64,000 bases of DNA, from the NCBI GenBank assembly GCA_018056705.1, contig JAGPFE010000012.1, forward strand, positions 1 to 64,000, in the 5' to 3' direction. The DNA comes from Candidatus Hydrogenedentota bacterium. GTDB taxonomy: Bacteria > Hydrogenedentota > Hydrogenedentia > Hydrogenedentales > CAITNO01. The stretch's first letter is position 1. Every line of letters begins with the position of its first letter. Below the pieces are notes generated by a model. The model made no database searches. It was not told where the DNA came from and saw nothing but the letters and a program-made list of their open reading frames with translations. Shown in pieces: positions 9,344-17,815 of the stretch. The position numbers and the translations under genes are program-made.

Positions 9344-9434
9344 GGCAGTACTCCCACGTTCGCGGGCCACCCGGACCGGGCGTCCGCGCGGTTCATTTTC
9401 GTATTGGACTTATCCCCCCGCGACGGGGTTTTCG

Positions 9435-10808
9435 CTACTCGCCCGATCCCGCGGCCAGCCGACGCCGGTTGGCCTGGTACAGGCGGGCACTGAGAATCGT
9501 AATCACGTTCAACAGCAACTGGATGGAAACCGCGGGATCGAAACGGCCGCGAATGTCTTCCAGGGTAAACTCCAGCAGCGCGGTCTGTTCCACCGCCCGG
9601 ACGGCGGCAGACCGGCAGCGCTCATCGGCCAGCGCCATTTCCCCGACGGTTTCGCCCTGGCCTAACAGGGCGAGCCGGTGGTCTCCATCCATTACCTCGA
9701 CCTGTCCGGCCAGGATGGCAAAAACGCTCTCGCCGGGTGCGCCTTTTTCGAAGATTACCTGGCCCGGCTGGTATTCATGCACCTTGCCCATGGCGAATAT
9801 CCGGGCAACCTCCTGGGGCGGAATCCCCCGCAGGAGTTCAAGTCTACGGGCAAGCACCCCGTAGGCGTTGCGCATGCTGTCGACGAGCACGTGCGCCAGC
9901 CGTTGAGCCGTGGCGTTCAGGTCCTCGGCATCCGGTTCAGGTGCCTCGGCCAGGCGTCCCAAGTCTTCCCCGGTTTCTTCGTCTTCCTCCTCGTGGGGCG
10001 TGAACATCGTGGAGAGGATCTCGGCCGCGCCCTCCGGAGGAGAGACCTCCCCGGCCTGTTCCAAAACCGCCCGCGCTTCCCCGGACAGCGGCGGCAGGGA
10101 CGCGGTATCCGACAGGGATGCAGCGGGAGAAACGTCCGGGGACCCCTCGAGCGAGGCGTCTACTCCCGGTCCGGACGCCACGGATCCCTCCGCGCTCAGG
10201 CGGCGGATATAGGTGGGGATGACGCTTTTCTTCTTTTCCCCTTCGAGGAAACGCCGGGCGACCTCTTCGAACTGGGCGGAGGAACAGAGAATCGGCTTGA
10301 TTCGCACATCAGGACAACATTCCCGGAGGGCATGGTGGGCCGCGCCGTCGAGGGGATTCACCATGGCCACCGTGAGGTTGCGTCCAATGCGGTCAAGCGG
10401 CAGGACGCGGTGTTTCCGGCAGACGTCGGGCGGAACGAGCCGCAACAAGGATTCATCAATTACATAGTTCAAAATACTGACGTGTGGAATCCGGCAGTTC
10501 CGCGACAGGAAGGTCAGCAGGGAATCTTCATCAATCAGCCCTTCCCGTACCAGGATATCTCCAATGAATTCTCCCGTTTCCCGCTGCAGGAGCATCGCGC
10601 GTTTGATGGCGTCCCGGCCCACCTTGCCCTGCTGAAAGAGCATCCGGGGCAGGGCATCCAGTGAAAGCGGCTGGGAAGGACTGGCGGGAGAGGGCCCCGC
10701 ACTCCCGGAATCGATTGGGGCAGACCCGGTGGGGGGACCGGAAGCCCGATCCGGAGGGGATAACTCCTCCCCCCTGTCAGGCGTATGGTCTTTTTTTCTC
10801 CACAGCAT
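9435..10808 (-). CDS. MshEN/GspE-N domain and cyclic-nucleotide-binding domain protein
   Basis: 457 aa, cytoplasmic. Residues about 50-190 match the N-terminal domain of GspE/PilB ATPases (IGDILVREGLIDEDSLLTFL, later HRVLPLDRIGRNLTVAMVNP), a module that can bind c-di-GMP (MshEN). There is no P-loop ATPase domain. A long acidic, Pro-rich linker follows, then a cNMP-binding domain at about 335-440 (YQPGQVIFEKGAPGESVF, GETVGEMALADE). The architecture suggests a second-messenger sensor rather than a motor. The start at 10808 has a GGAAAG site. There is no operon partner: an unusual repeat array lies upstream. Confidence 0.85.
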   Translation of the reverse strand: MLWRKKDHTPDRGEELSPPDRASGPPTGSAPIDSGSAGPSPASPSQPLSLDALPRMLFQQGKVGRDAIKRAMLLQRETGEFIGDILVREGLIDEDSLLTFLSRNCRIPHVSILNYVIDESLLRLVPPDVCRKHRVLPLDRIGRNLTVAMVNPLDGAAHHALRECCPDVRIKPILCSSAQFEEVARRFLEGEKKKSVIPTYIRRLSAEGSVASGPGVDASLEGSPDVSPAASLSDTASLPPLSGEARAVLEQAGEVSPPEGAAEILSTMFTPHEEEDEETGEDLGRLAEAPEPDAEDLNATAQRLAHVLVDSMRNAYGVLARRLELLRGIPPQEVARIFAMGKVHEYQPGQVIFEKGAPGESVFAILAGQVEVMDGDHRLALLGQGETVGEMALADERCRSAAVRAVEQTALLEFTLEDIRGRFDPAVSIQLLLNVITILSARLYQANRRRLAAGSGE

Positions 10809-10860
10809 GGTTTCGCTTTCCACGACGCGGGCTGTTGACACGCGTCCCATGTCAGGATTA

Positions 10861-10886
10861 TAGACCTTGTTCTCCCGCGAGGTCTA
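10861..10886. repeat. Inverted repeat upstream of the MshEN/cNMP gene
   Basis: TAGACCT and AGGTCTA form 7-bp arms around 12 bp, about 55 bp upstream of the start at 10808. It has no T-run and so is not an obvious terminator. It could be an operator; no matching regulator is recognised. Confidence 0.4.
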
Positions 10887-10901
10887 GAGTTGGGAGCAGG
10901 G

Positions 10902-11180
10902 GGAAGATTTCTCGCTTCGCTCGAAATGACAGTGTGGTATGGGAAATGACCGTGTTGTATGGGAAATGACAGTGTGGTATGGGAAATGACAGTGTGGTAT
11001 GGGAAATGACAGTGTGGTATGGGAAATGACAGCGTTTTGTGGGAGAGGGCAGTACTTTGAGGGAAAGGACAGTGCTCTGAGGGAAAGAACAGTGCTTTGT
11101 GGGAGAGGGCAGTACTTTGAGGGAAAGGACCGTACTTTGAGGGAAAGGATAGTGTTTTGGGGGAAGAATAGTGTTTGGGG
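10902..11180. repeat. 20-bp tandem repeat array seeded by a dispersed repeat
   Basis: A dispersed element copy (GATTTCTCGCTTCGCTCGAA) at 10902-10932 runs into twelve consecutive units of exactly 20 bp (10921-11160) plus a thirteenth decayed unit. Units 2-6 are mostly GGGAAATGACAGTGTGGTAT. Units 7-9 and 10-12 form a 60-bp higher-order repeat beginning GGGAGAGGGCAGTACTTTGA. No stop codons fall in several frames, so long spurious reading frames appear. The array is non-coding and its function is unknown. Confidence 0.95.
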
Positions 11181-11554
11181 GAAAGGATATCGCCATGGTG
11201 ATGAAACGCTTCGCTTGAAAGCGCAGGATTCGCGCGCCAGAACGCCCCGGTATTCCCAGAAAAGAACCTGAACCACAACGTTCCATCGAGACCTGTCGCG
11301 AATCTGCAGAAGAGAACCGTGTCATCCTTATTTTGCCCGCCACCATCGCCCCATTCAAGGCCTTCCGGGAACCCCCGCAAAACAGCCTTCTATCTGCCCG
11401 TGATCACCACCCTATTCGAAATTTCCGCGCAATCAGTAGCAAGCACGACGCGTTCCGATCCCTGATTCACATTTCCCGGTAACCACTTCACGAGCCCGAG
11501 CCCTCAACACCCAGCCTGTTATAATACCGATGGGGCGTTGAGCAGGAGTTTGTT
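11181..11554. other. Non-coding stretch before the epimerase-aminotransferase gene
   Basis: No gene, RNA or clear repeat is seen apart from a degenerate trace of the dispersed element near 11205. A TATAAT at 11520-11525 may be a -10 box for the gene at 11555, but I see no convincing -35 box. Confidence 0.5.
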
Positions 11555-13600
11555 ATGCGCGTGCTGATCACCGGCGGCGGAGGATTTCTTGGATCGCTGG
11601 TCACCGAGCAGGTTGCCCGCCGGGGACATGACGCGGTGGTCCTGGATCGCTTCTGTTTCCTGGATCCGGATACCTTTTCGGGCCTGCTTTCGCGATCACG
11701 GGGGAGCGTTCTTCCGGTCCGGGGGGATATCCGACGGCTGCAGGCCGTTCCGGAAGCCACGCGTGAGGTAGACCGGGTTATTCATCTCGTCATGCCGGGC
11801 CCGGAGGACCTGGAAGCACTGGGCGAGGAAACGCTACGGGACCTCTGCGTGGAGGCAACCCGGGAACTGGCCGCGGCGGCGTCCCGGGCGGGGGCGCGGC
11901 GTTTCGTGCTGGTCACGGACTCCCCGGAATCCGTGGACCCGGTAGTCGACGCGCTTCACCGGGAAGCGGAAACCGCCGTGCTCTCCTTCGCCGATACCGG
12001 CATGATGCCGGTGATCATCCGGTCGGGGCCCCTGTTTGGCGTTTCCCATCGCATGCGGTTCGACCTGCCCATGCACCGGCTGGCACGACAATCGCTGGAG
12101 GAAAACACGCCGGTCAAAACGCTTTTGCGGGCGATCCTCGAGGCGGGCGGCATGCCCGTCGGCCACGTGGCCGCCCACGTTACGGACGCGGCCCTGGATG
12201 AAGCGGAAGAGGCAGGAACCGGCGTGTCCAGAGCCAATGGCGCGGGGGATTCCGACACGAAAACCCTGTACCCGCCCAAGCCATCCGAAACGGACATGCG
12301 CGCGGCCCTTGAAGCACTCGTGGAGGGACTGCGGACGGGACGATGGAACCCGGATGCGGCGGCACACCATAACCGCCGCGTCTGGGAAAGGTTGCGCGCG
12401 GTCGCGGCCCGGGATGGCGGCGAACCGGTCGCGCCCCGGTTCATTCCGCTGGCCCGTCCCTGCGTGGGAGCAGAAGAGGAACAGGCCGTGGTGGAAGCCA
12501 TACGTTCAGGCTGGATGACCTCGGGTCCCCACGTGCCAGCCTTCGAACGGCTTTTCAGCGAGACCGTGGGGGCCCGGGGCGCGGTAGCCCTGGTCTCCTG
12601 CACGGCGGCCATCCACGCCTGCCTGGTTCACGCCGGGGTCAAGGCCGGCGACATGGTAGCCACCTCCCCCATCACGTGGGCATCCACGGGGAATACCCTG
12701 TGGCAGATGGGCGTAAAACCCTGGTTCGTGGATATTGAACCGGACACCCTGAACCTGAACCCGGACCTGCTTGAGGAAGCCCTGCGGGCCGGGGTCCGAG
12801 CCGTGATCCCCGTGCACATGGCCGGTCATCCCTGCCGCATGGAGGAAATCCGCGCGCTGGCTGACCGGCATGGCGTGCCGGTGATCGAGGACGCCGCTCA
12901 CGCGCTGGGCGCCTCTTACCACGGGGATCCGATCGGCACGCGGGGTTCTTACGTCTGTTTCAGTTTTTACGCGATCAAGAACATCACCACCATGGAGGGG
13001 GGGATGATCACCACGGACCGGCCCGAGACTGCCGCGGAACTGAAGCACATCGCGGCCAACGGCATGAGCGCGACCGCCTGGGACCGCTACGGCCGTAGCG
13101 CGGTACCCGGTCCAGCGGTGGTCACGGGGCCGGGATTCAAGTACGCCATGGGCAACGTGTCGGCCGCGATGGGCATCTGCCAGTTACGGAAACTGGAGCG
13201 GTTTCAGCGGCGGCGGCGCGAAGTGGCGGCACGCTACCTGGAAAAACTGGCGGACGTGGAAGAGATCGTCCTGCCCAGCGAAAAAACCTACGCGCGTTCG
13301 GCGTGGCACCTGTTCATCATCCGGCTGCGGCTTGACCGCCTGACAGTGGACCGGGACCAGTTCTGCGATGACCTGCGCCACGAAAACATCGGCACGGGAA
13401 TTCATTTCTATGGCATGCACCTTCATCCCTGGTTCCGCGAGCAGTTCGGAGACTGGACGGATCGCCTACCCGAAGCCACGGCCGCGTCGCGCGAGGTCAT
13501 CTCCCTGCCGCTCTGGCCGGGAATAACCGATGAACAGGTGGACGCGGTGGCAGCGGCCATTCGGAAGGTCGTGACCGCGCGTCACAAGAAACGGGGCTGA
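11555..13600 (+). CDS. NAD-epimerase-like domain fused to DegT/DnrJ/EryC1/StrS aminotransferase
   Basis: 681 aa. Residues 1-about 255 are an extended SDR Rossmann domain (LITGGGGFLGSLVTEQ). Where the catalytic YxxxK should be, the sequence reads VVDALHREAE, so the Tyr and Lys are absent and the domain may only bind ligand or be inactive. Residues about 296-681 are a complete sugar aminotransferase: GWMTSGPHVPAFE, the PLP region VIEDAAHALGASY, and Lys475 in YAIKNITTMEGGM. Such enzymes make amino sugars for surface polysaccharides. AGGAG lies 6 bp before the ATG. The downstream gene starts 3 bp after the stop. Confidence 0.88.
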   Translation: MRVLITGGGGFLGSLVTEQVARRGHDAVVLDRFCFLDPDTFSGLLSRSRGSVLPVRGDIRRLQAVPEATREVDRVIHLVMPGPEDLEALGEETLRDLCVEATRELAAAASRAGARRFVLVTDSPESVDPVVDALHREAETAVLSFADTGMMPVIIRSGPLFGVSHRMRFDLPMHRLARQSLEENTPVKTLLRAILEAGGMPVGHVAAHVTDAALDEAEEAGTGVSRANGAGDSDTKTLYPPKPSETDMRAALEALVEGLRTGRWNPDAAAHHNRRVWERLRAVAARDGGEPVAPRFIPLARPCVGAEEEQAVVEAIRSGWMTSGPHVPAFERLFSETVGARGAVALVSCTAAIHACLVHAGVKAGDMVATSPITWASTGNTLWQMGVKPWFVDIEPDTLNLNPDLLEEALRAGVRAVIPVHMAGHPCRMEEIRALADRHGVPVIEDAAHALGASYHGDPIGTRGSYVCFSFYAIKNITTMEGGMITTDRPETAAELKHIAANGMSATAWDRYGRSAVPGPAVVTGPGFKYAMGNVSAAMGICQLRKLERFQRRRREVAARYLEKLADVEEIVLPSEKTYARSAWHLFIIRLRLDRLTVDRDQFCDDLRHENIGTGIHFYGMHLHPWFREQFGDWTDRLPEATAASREVISLPLWPGITDEQVDAVAAAIRKVVTARHKKRG

Positions 13601-13603
13601 GAC

Positions 13604-14161
13604 ATGACACAGGACGAGAAGTCACCCATTGGAAAAATTTCCAAGTGTCCGCGTTGCAGGAAGATGTTCACGAAAAGCGGGCACCAGTTGGTATGTCCGG
13701 CGTGCGAACCGCTGGAACTGGCGGATTACGAAAAGGTGTCCGACGTGCTGGCGCAACATCCCGGCATGGGAATGGAAGCGGTGGCGGCACTGGCCGGTGT
13801 GCCCACGGCGGTAGTATTGCGGATGCTGGACAGCGGACGCCTGGAAAAACAGGACCAGGAACAGCAATACGCGTGTGGACGGTGCGGCAAGCCGGCTATC
13901 AGCAAGAGTAAGCGATTGTGCCAGGCATGCCTGATGAAACTGGACCAGGAATGGGCGGAAACCATCCGGAGCATGCGGGAAACCCTGAATCCCAGGCCCG
14001 GGGTGCGGATCAGTGACGTGCACGAATCGCTGGAGTCCCGACGGGGCATGACACCGGTCGCCCGGCTCCTCGATCCCCGCAAATCCGCGCCGGAACCGGA
14101 AACGAAAAGCGGACACCGCATGGTCACCCCGGAAAAGTTCAAAAACAAGAAACGGCCATAG
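13604..14161 (+). CDS. YvyF-like zinc-ribbon protein (flagellar-operon type)
   Basis: 185 aa. It starts with a zinc ribbon (CPRCRKMF, later CPAC), then a small helix-turn-helix-like segment (LAQHPGMGMEAVAALAGVP), a second CxxC pair (CGRCGKPAI, CQAC), and a basic low-complexity tail. This order matches the flagellar-operon protein family represented by Bacillus YvyF, a flagellum-associated protein, although no flagellar genes adjoin it here. The start is 3 bp after the aminotransferase stop, so translation is probably coupled. It converges on the LacI gene with stops 3 bp apart. The family assignment is from motif order only. Confidence 0.7.
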   Translation: MTQDEKSPIGKISKCPRCRKMFTKSGHQLVCPACEPLELADYEKVSDVLAQHPGMGMEAVAALAGVPTAVVLRMLDSGRLEKQDQEQQYACGRCGKPAISKSKRLCQACLMKLDQEWAETIRSMRETLNPRPGVRISDVHESLESRRGMTPVARLLDPRKSAPEPETKSGHRMVTPEKFKNKKRP

Positions 14162-14164
14162 GGG

Positions 14165-15316
14165 TCAGAGCAGGTCCACGATACGAATGACCCGATGAGG
14201 CCGTTTCGCGGGCTGACGCCGGGTGCTCAGGATCGGGGGCTCCAGATGCTGGATAATGGGAACGGGGGACGGCCGGGACAAGCGAGGCTCACCGGGTTGT
14301 TTGTCCACTTCGGGTGGCTTGCCCACGAGACGGGCAACCTCGTCGATGCCGCGAACGACCGCTTTACGCACGGGAATCCACACATGTGCCGAGGCTTCCG
14401 GCAGGATGACCCCATCCTCCTCGTAGGTCCAGACAACAACCTCCAGATCTTTCCCTGGCAGCCGGCTCGCCCGGGCGCAGGCGGACCGGATCGCTCCCGC
14501 GTCTTCGTAGGCCGTGGAATCGATGATCGCCGTATAGGTTCCGGTCAGCAGGGCATCACCGAGCGCGTCCGCCAGATGTTCGGGGCGGGTGCCGGCGTCG
14601 ATGATCATGTTCATGGCTTCCTCGCGGTCCACGCCGGTCTCGGCCATGGCCCGGCAGAAGCCCTCGCGGCGTTCCCAGTCCGCGCTGTACCCTTCGAACG
14701 CCGAAACCAGCAGTATCCGGCGGTGCCCCCGGGACAGGAGGAATTTGGCGCTTTCGTAGGACGCCCGTTCGAGGTCCACCGCGGCGTAATTGCAGGATTC
14801 ACAGGGAATGGGACGTCCCAGCGCGAGATAGGGAATCCCGGAGAAGTGAATACGGGTGATCGTGTTGTCATCCATGGGAAAAGGACCGATGATGAAACAC
14901 AGGTCGTACATGCGTTCCCAGACCCCGCGCCCGTAGTCGATCATCAGGCCTTCGCTCAGCCGGCTGGTGTCAAAGGTCAGGTACGCCCCGCTGGCCGAAA
15001 AGGTAGTGGATAACTTGGCCAGCAGCCAGACCAGGAAATCCTCGCGCAAGGGCACCATGCTCAACGGCGGCGCCACCGCCACGCCTATACAGTTCCTCCG
15101 GGTCGCCCGGAGCGATCGGGCCCCATAGTGGGGGTAATAGCCCAGTTCCCGGACAACCTTGAGCACCCGGTTTCGGGTTTCATCACTGACCCCGGGCTGA
15201 TGGTTCATCACCTTGCTGACAGTCTTGGTGGAAACCCCTGCCTCCCGCGCAACGTCAAAAATGGTCAGACGCGTTTTGGGCCGCTTGGCGCGTGTTTTTC
15301 TGAACTGACGTTCCAT
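14165..15316 (-). CDS. LacI-family transcriptional regulator
   Basis: 383 aa. The N-terminal helix-turn-helix is clear (LTIFDVAREAGVSTKTVSKV), followed by the hinge helix region and a periplasmic-binding-protein-like effector domain to about residue 320. The last 60 residues are a Pro/Arg-rich extension not usual in LacI proteins. GGGGAAG precedes the ATG at 15316. The target is unknown. The nearest sugar genes are the 756-9343 cluster and the amino-sugar fusion; the former is a reasonable but unproven regulon. Confidence 0.92.
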   Translation of the reverse strand: MERQFRKTRAKRPKTRLTIFDVAREAGVSTKTVSKVMNHQPGVSDETRNRVLKVVRELGYYPHYGARSLRATRRNCIGVAVAPPLSMVPLREDFLVWLLAKLSTTFSASGAYLTFDTSRLSEGLMIDYGRGVWERMYDLCFIIGPFPMDDNTITRIHFSGIPYLALGRPIPCESCNYAAVDLERASYESAKFLLSRGHRRILLVSAFEGYSADWERREGFCRAMAETGVDREEAMNMIIDAGTRPEHLADALGDALLTGTYTAIIDSTAYEDAGAIRSACARASRLPGKDLEVVVWTYEEDGVILPEASAHVWIPVRKAVVRGIDEVARLVGKPPEVDKQPGEPRLSRPSPVPIIQHLEPPILSTRRQPAKRPHRVIRIVDLL

Positions 15317-15636
15317 GACACTTCCCCGCTATCCGTTGCCGCGGACGTTACCCTGAACCCTGACCCATATACGCCCAACGCGAGCAGACTACCTCCGCGC
15401 AAGGTCATTATTGCACATTTCCAGTAGATCCGGCAACTGTCCTGAAACATCCCCGGGAAACGTGCGGGCGCGTTTAAGGCGCGCTGTGCTGTTTTGGACT
15501 GGACTTCGGGGAAGCACTGAAGGGGGATCCTGGATGTGCTCTTTCGATGGGAACGCCGATTTTTCGAGCGAAACATGAATTTCATCGCAACCTCGTCGTG
15601 GGCATGTCATGGATGGGACGGGTATATGTCCCGTCA
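15317..15636. other. Non-coding spacer upstream of LacI gene
   Basis: No gene is supported. It contains the LacI promoter region, in which I could not identify clear -35/-10 boxes, and degenerate traces of the dispersed element near 15555-15590. Confidence 0.5.
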
Positions 15637-16391
15637 AGATTTCTCCTCACTTCGTTCGTCGAAATGACAGCGGTCGTTATCCCCGGAGGAGACCAGCACT
15701 GAGAGAAAAGGCGGAACTAACGCCTTACCGCGTCCGTCACTTCGTTCGTCGAAATGACATAGAGCGCGTCCGTAGAGGGGATCGCCTCCAGAGGAAATGA
15801 GGCGCGCCAACACCCTTCTGCGTTCGGCTCTTCGTTCGTCGAAATGACAGGGGGGGTATCCCCAGGGGAGGCCGGCACTAAGGGGAAGAACGGGACCAAC
15901 GCTTCACCGCGTTCGGCTCTTCGCGGGTCGCAATGACCGTTTTTTGCTCCGACCGGGCCCCCACACCAACCCAATCCCTGAATCCGTCAATTCTTTTTAA
16001 CCTGGTAATTCAGTTACCTGTATCATTTCGATCACATCTGTCATTTCGAGCGAAGCGAGAAATCTTTTTCTCTGCGCCAGACTGGGGAAAAGATTTCTCC
16101 TCACTTCGTTCGTCGAAATGACATAGAGCCCGTCCGTAGAGGGAATCGCCTCCAGAGTAAACAAGGCGCGCCCACACCTTACCGCGTTCGGCCTTCGTTC
16201 GTTGAAATGACATAGAGCGCGTCCGTAAAAGGAATCGCCTCCAGAAAAAATGAGGCGCGCCAACACCTTACCGCGTTCGGCTCTTCGTTCGTCGAAATGA
16301 CAGCGTGTGTTATCCCCGGAGGAGGCCAGCACCATGGAGAAGGGCGGGACCAACGCTTCACCGCGTTCGGCTCTTCGCGGGTCGCAATGAC
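15637..16391. repeat. Mosaic of two roughly 90-bp repeat types joined by a shared 20-bp core
   Basis: The core TTCGTTCGTCGAAATGACA or a close variant occurs at about 15651, 15740, 15832, 16106, 16190 and 16284, with GCGGGTCGCAATGACC variants at about 15923 and 16376. Between cores are two unit types. Type 1 contains TTATCCCCGGAGGAG or its variants (from about 15675, 15855 and 16310). Type 2 contains GCGTCCGTAGAGGG...CGCCTCCAGA (from about 15762, 16125 and 16215). The order is 1-2-1, then an inverted pair, then 2-2-1. Minus-strand reading frames across it are repeat artefacts. Confidence 0.85.
16039..16123. repeat. Inverted pair of dispersed repeats (long imperfect palindrome)
   Basis: The left arm, TGTCATTTCGAGCGAAGCGA then GAAATCTTTTTC (16039-16070), faces the right arm, GAAAAGATTTCTCCTCACTT then CGTTCGTCGAAATGACA (16087-16123). 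The arms can form a long hairpin with a small loop, like a BIME/REP pair. This seems to be the full form of the element seen as single arms elsewhere. Confidence 0.8.
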
Positions 16392-16645
16392 CGGCCGTGG
16401 TCTGCCGGATGACAGGCAACTGTTTCCCGCGAAACACCCCCGTTCACCTGGAGCCCGCATAATGCCCACGCGCCAGCCCCCTCCGTGGGGCCATGTGCGA
16501 GGACAAGCGCCTATCACATAATGCCCGCGCGCCAAGGCCCCCAGCCAGACACGGAATCCGTGGTACCGTCTACAAAAAGTTCCGCGCGCCGGGACTACGG
16601 ATGCGGTACCATAACCCGGTTTCTGCCAACGGAAAGGATATTCCC

Positions 16646-17359
16646 ATGCGACTGCTCCAAAATCTTTACCAGGTCGGCGGAGACCTGAACGGCATCACGT
16701 GGTGCGGCGTGGACGCGTCTTTCGAAGACGCCAATACCTACGCCGTGCGGACGGGAGACGGTATCGTCCTGATCGATTGCGGTAATGGGGAGACCCTGCC
16801 CCAGATTTTCGAGAACATGCGCTACTGGGAACTGGATCCTGGCGATATCCGCGCGTGTTTTCTCACCCACGCCCACCGGGACCACGCGGGGGCAGCCCAC
16901 CTGCTGAAACAGAGGAACGTCACGTTGCACGCCCACCGGGAAACGGCCCTTGCCGTGGCCGCGGGAGATGAACGCTGTTGCGGGTTTCTCTACCACAAGC
17001 CCTTTGTCCCGTGTGAAATCGACGTGATCGTGCACGACGGGGACCATATTCATATCGGGGATGTGGCGTTCACGGCCATGCACCTGCCGGGCCATACCCG
17101 GGGATGCACGGCGTGGCTGTTCACCCTGGAAAACCGGAAAATCGTGGCGTGCGGTGACGTGATTGGCACCCTGATGCGTGGAGATTTCGGCTGGGACGGC
17201 TCGATTGATTTCGACAAGCCGACGTATATCGAATCGCTTCGTCGTTTCGCCCGGGTGGACACGGACATCATGCTTGCGGGGCACGGCCTGTCCTATTTTC
17301 ACCAGCCCCGCCGCCGGGTGGAACAGGTTCTCGCGAGCGCCCTTTCCCTGTGGCGGTAA
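16646..17359 (+). CDS. Metallo-beta-lactamase-fold hydrolase
   Basis: 237 aa, cytoplasmic. It has the MBL metal-binding motif THAHRDHAG, a second His in LPGHTRGC, the Asp in ACGDVIGT and the final His in LAGHGLSYF. The size and motifs resemble glyoxalase-II-like thioester hydrolases, but the substrate is unknown. The start at 16646 follows GGAAAGGAT; an open frame extends upstream into repeat sequence and was not used. Its stop abuts the stop of the convergent small membrane protein with no base between. Confidence 0.9.
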   Translation: MRLLQNLYQVGGDLNGITWCGVDASFEDANTYAVRTGDGIVLIDCGNGETLPQIFENMRYWELDPGDIRACFLTHAHRDHAGAAHLLKQRNVTLHAHRETALAVAAGDERCCGFLYHKPFVPCEIDVIVHDGDHIHIGDVAFTAMHLPGHTRGCTAWLFTLENRKIVACGDVIGTLMRGDFGWDGSIDFDKPTYIESLRRFARVDTDIMLAGHGLSYFHQPRRRVEQVLASALSLWR

Positions 17360-17815
17360 CTACCGGGGCGTTTTCTCGCTTTCCCCGCCCCGCCACCGTT
17401 TCCAGAAAGGCTTGCGGTCGTGGAACAAGATGGCTAAAAACGGCGGGATGCCGATCATCATCCCGATAACCATCCCGGAACAGGCCACCCGCAAAAATGG
17501 GTCACGGAACAGGATGTCGAGTAGATCATCCTGCCCCGCGCTCGTGAACATCACGTTCAGCCACAGGCAGGTCAGCACGACCACGGCGGGCAGTAACAGC
17601 CACCAGGAAAACAGCATGAACATCACGCCGCCCGCCATGATGGCCAGAGAAAAGCGGGCGTCGTCTCCCGGCACGGCCTCGTATACCACGGCCCCGGCGA
17701 GCGCGGTGAGCAGGATCCGCACCCCCAGCGTGATCACTACCGCCGGCCTGGGCTTACGAAGAAGCCTTTTTTTCTGCCGTTTAACCCATGCCCAGGCGCT
17801 GTGCCACATCTTCAT
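17360..17815 (-). CDS. Small multi-spanning membrane protein
   Basis: 151 aa, not recognised. After a basic N-terminus (WVKRQKKRLLRKPRP) there are about four hydrophobic segments: VVITLGVRILLTALAGAVVY, a segment at about 50-70, LLLPAVVVLTCLWLNVMF, and VACSGMVIGMMIGIPPFLAI. The ATG at 17815 has GGAAGAG 7 bp upstream and lies 35 bp inside the end of the DUF4236-TPR gene, so the two are probably translationally coupled and may work together. There is no conserved catalytic motif. Confidence 0.75.
   Translation of the reverse strand: MKMWHSAWAWVKRQKKRLLRKPRPAVVITLGVRILLTALAGAVVYEAVPGDDARFSLAIMAGGVMFMLFSWWLLLPAVVVLTCLWLNVMFTSAGQDDLLDILFRDPFLRVACSGMVIGMMIGIPPFLAILFHDRKPFWKRWRGGESEKTPR

Noticed and set aside
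10535-11380. Three long overlapping minus-strand reading frames (up to 281 aa) across the 20-bp array
   Set aside because: A 20-bp stop-free unit opens all frames. The translations are simple repeats (for example SFPIPHCHFPYHTVISHTT) with no credible ribosome site.
15717-16437. Minus-strand reading frames in the 15.7-16.4 kb region
   Set aside because: They consist only of translated dispersed repeats (VISTNE-type peptides) and change with repeat copies.
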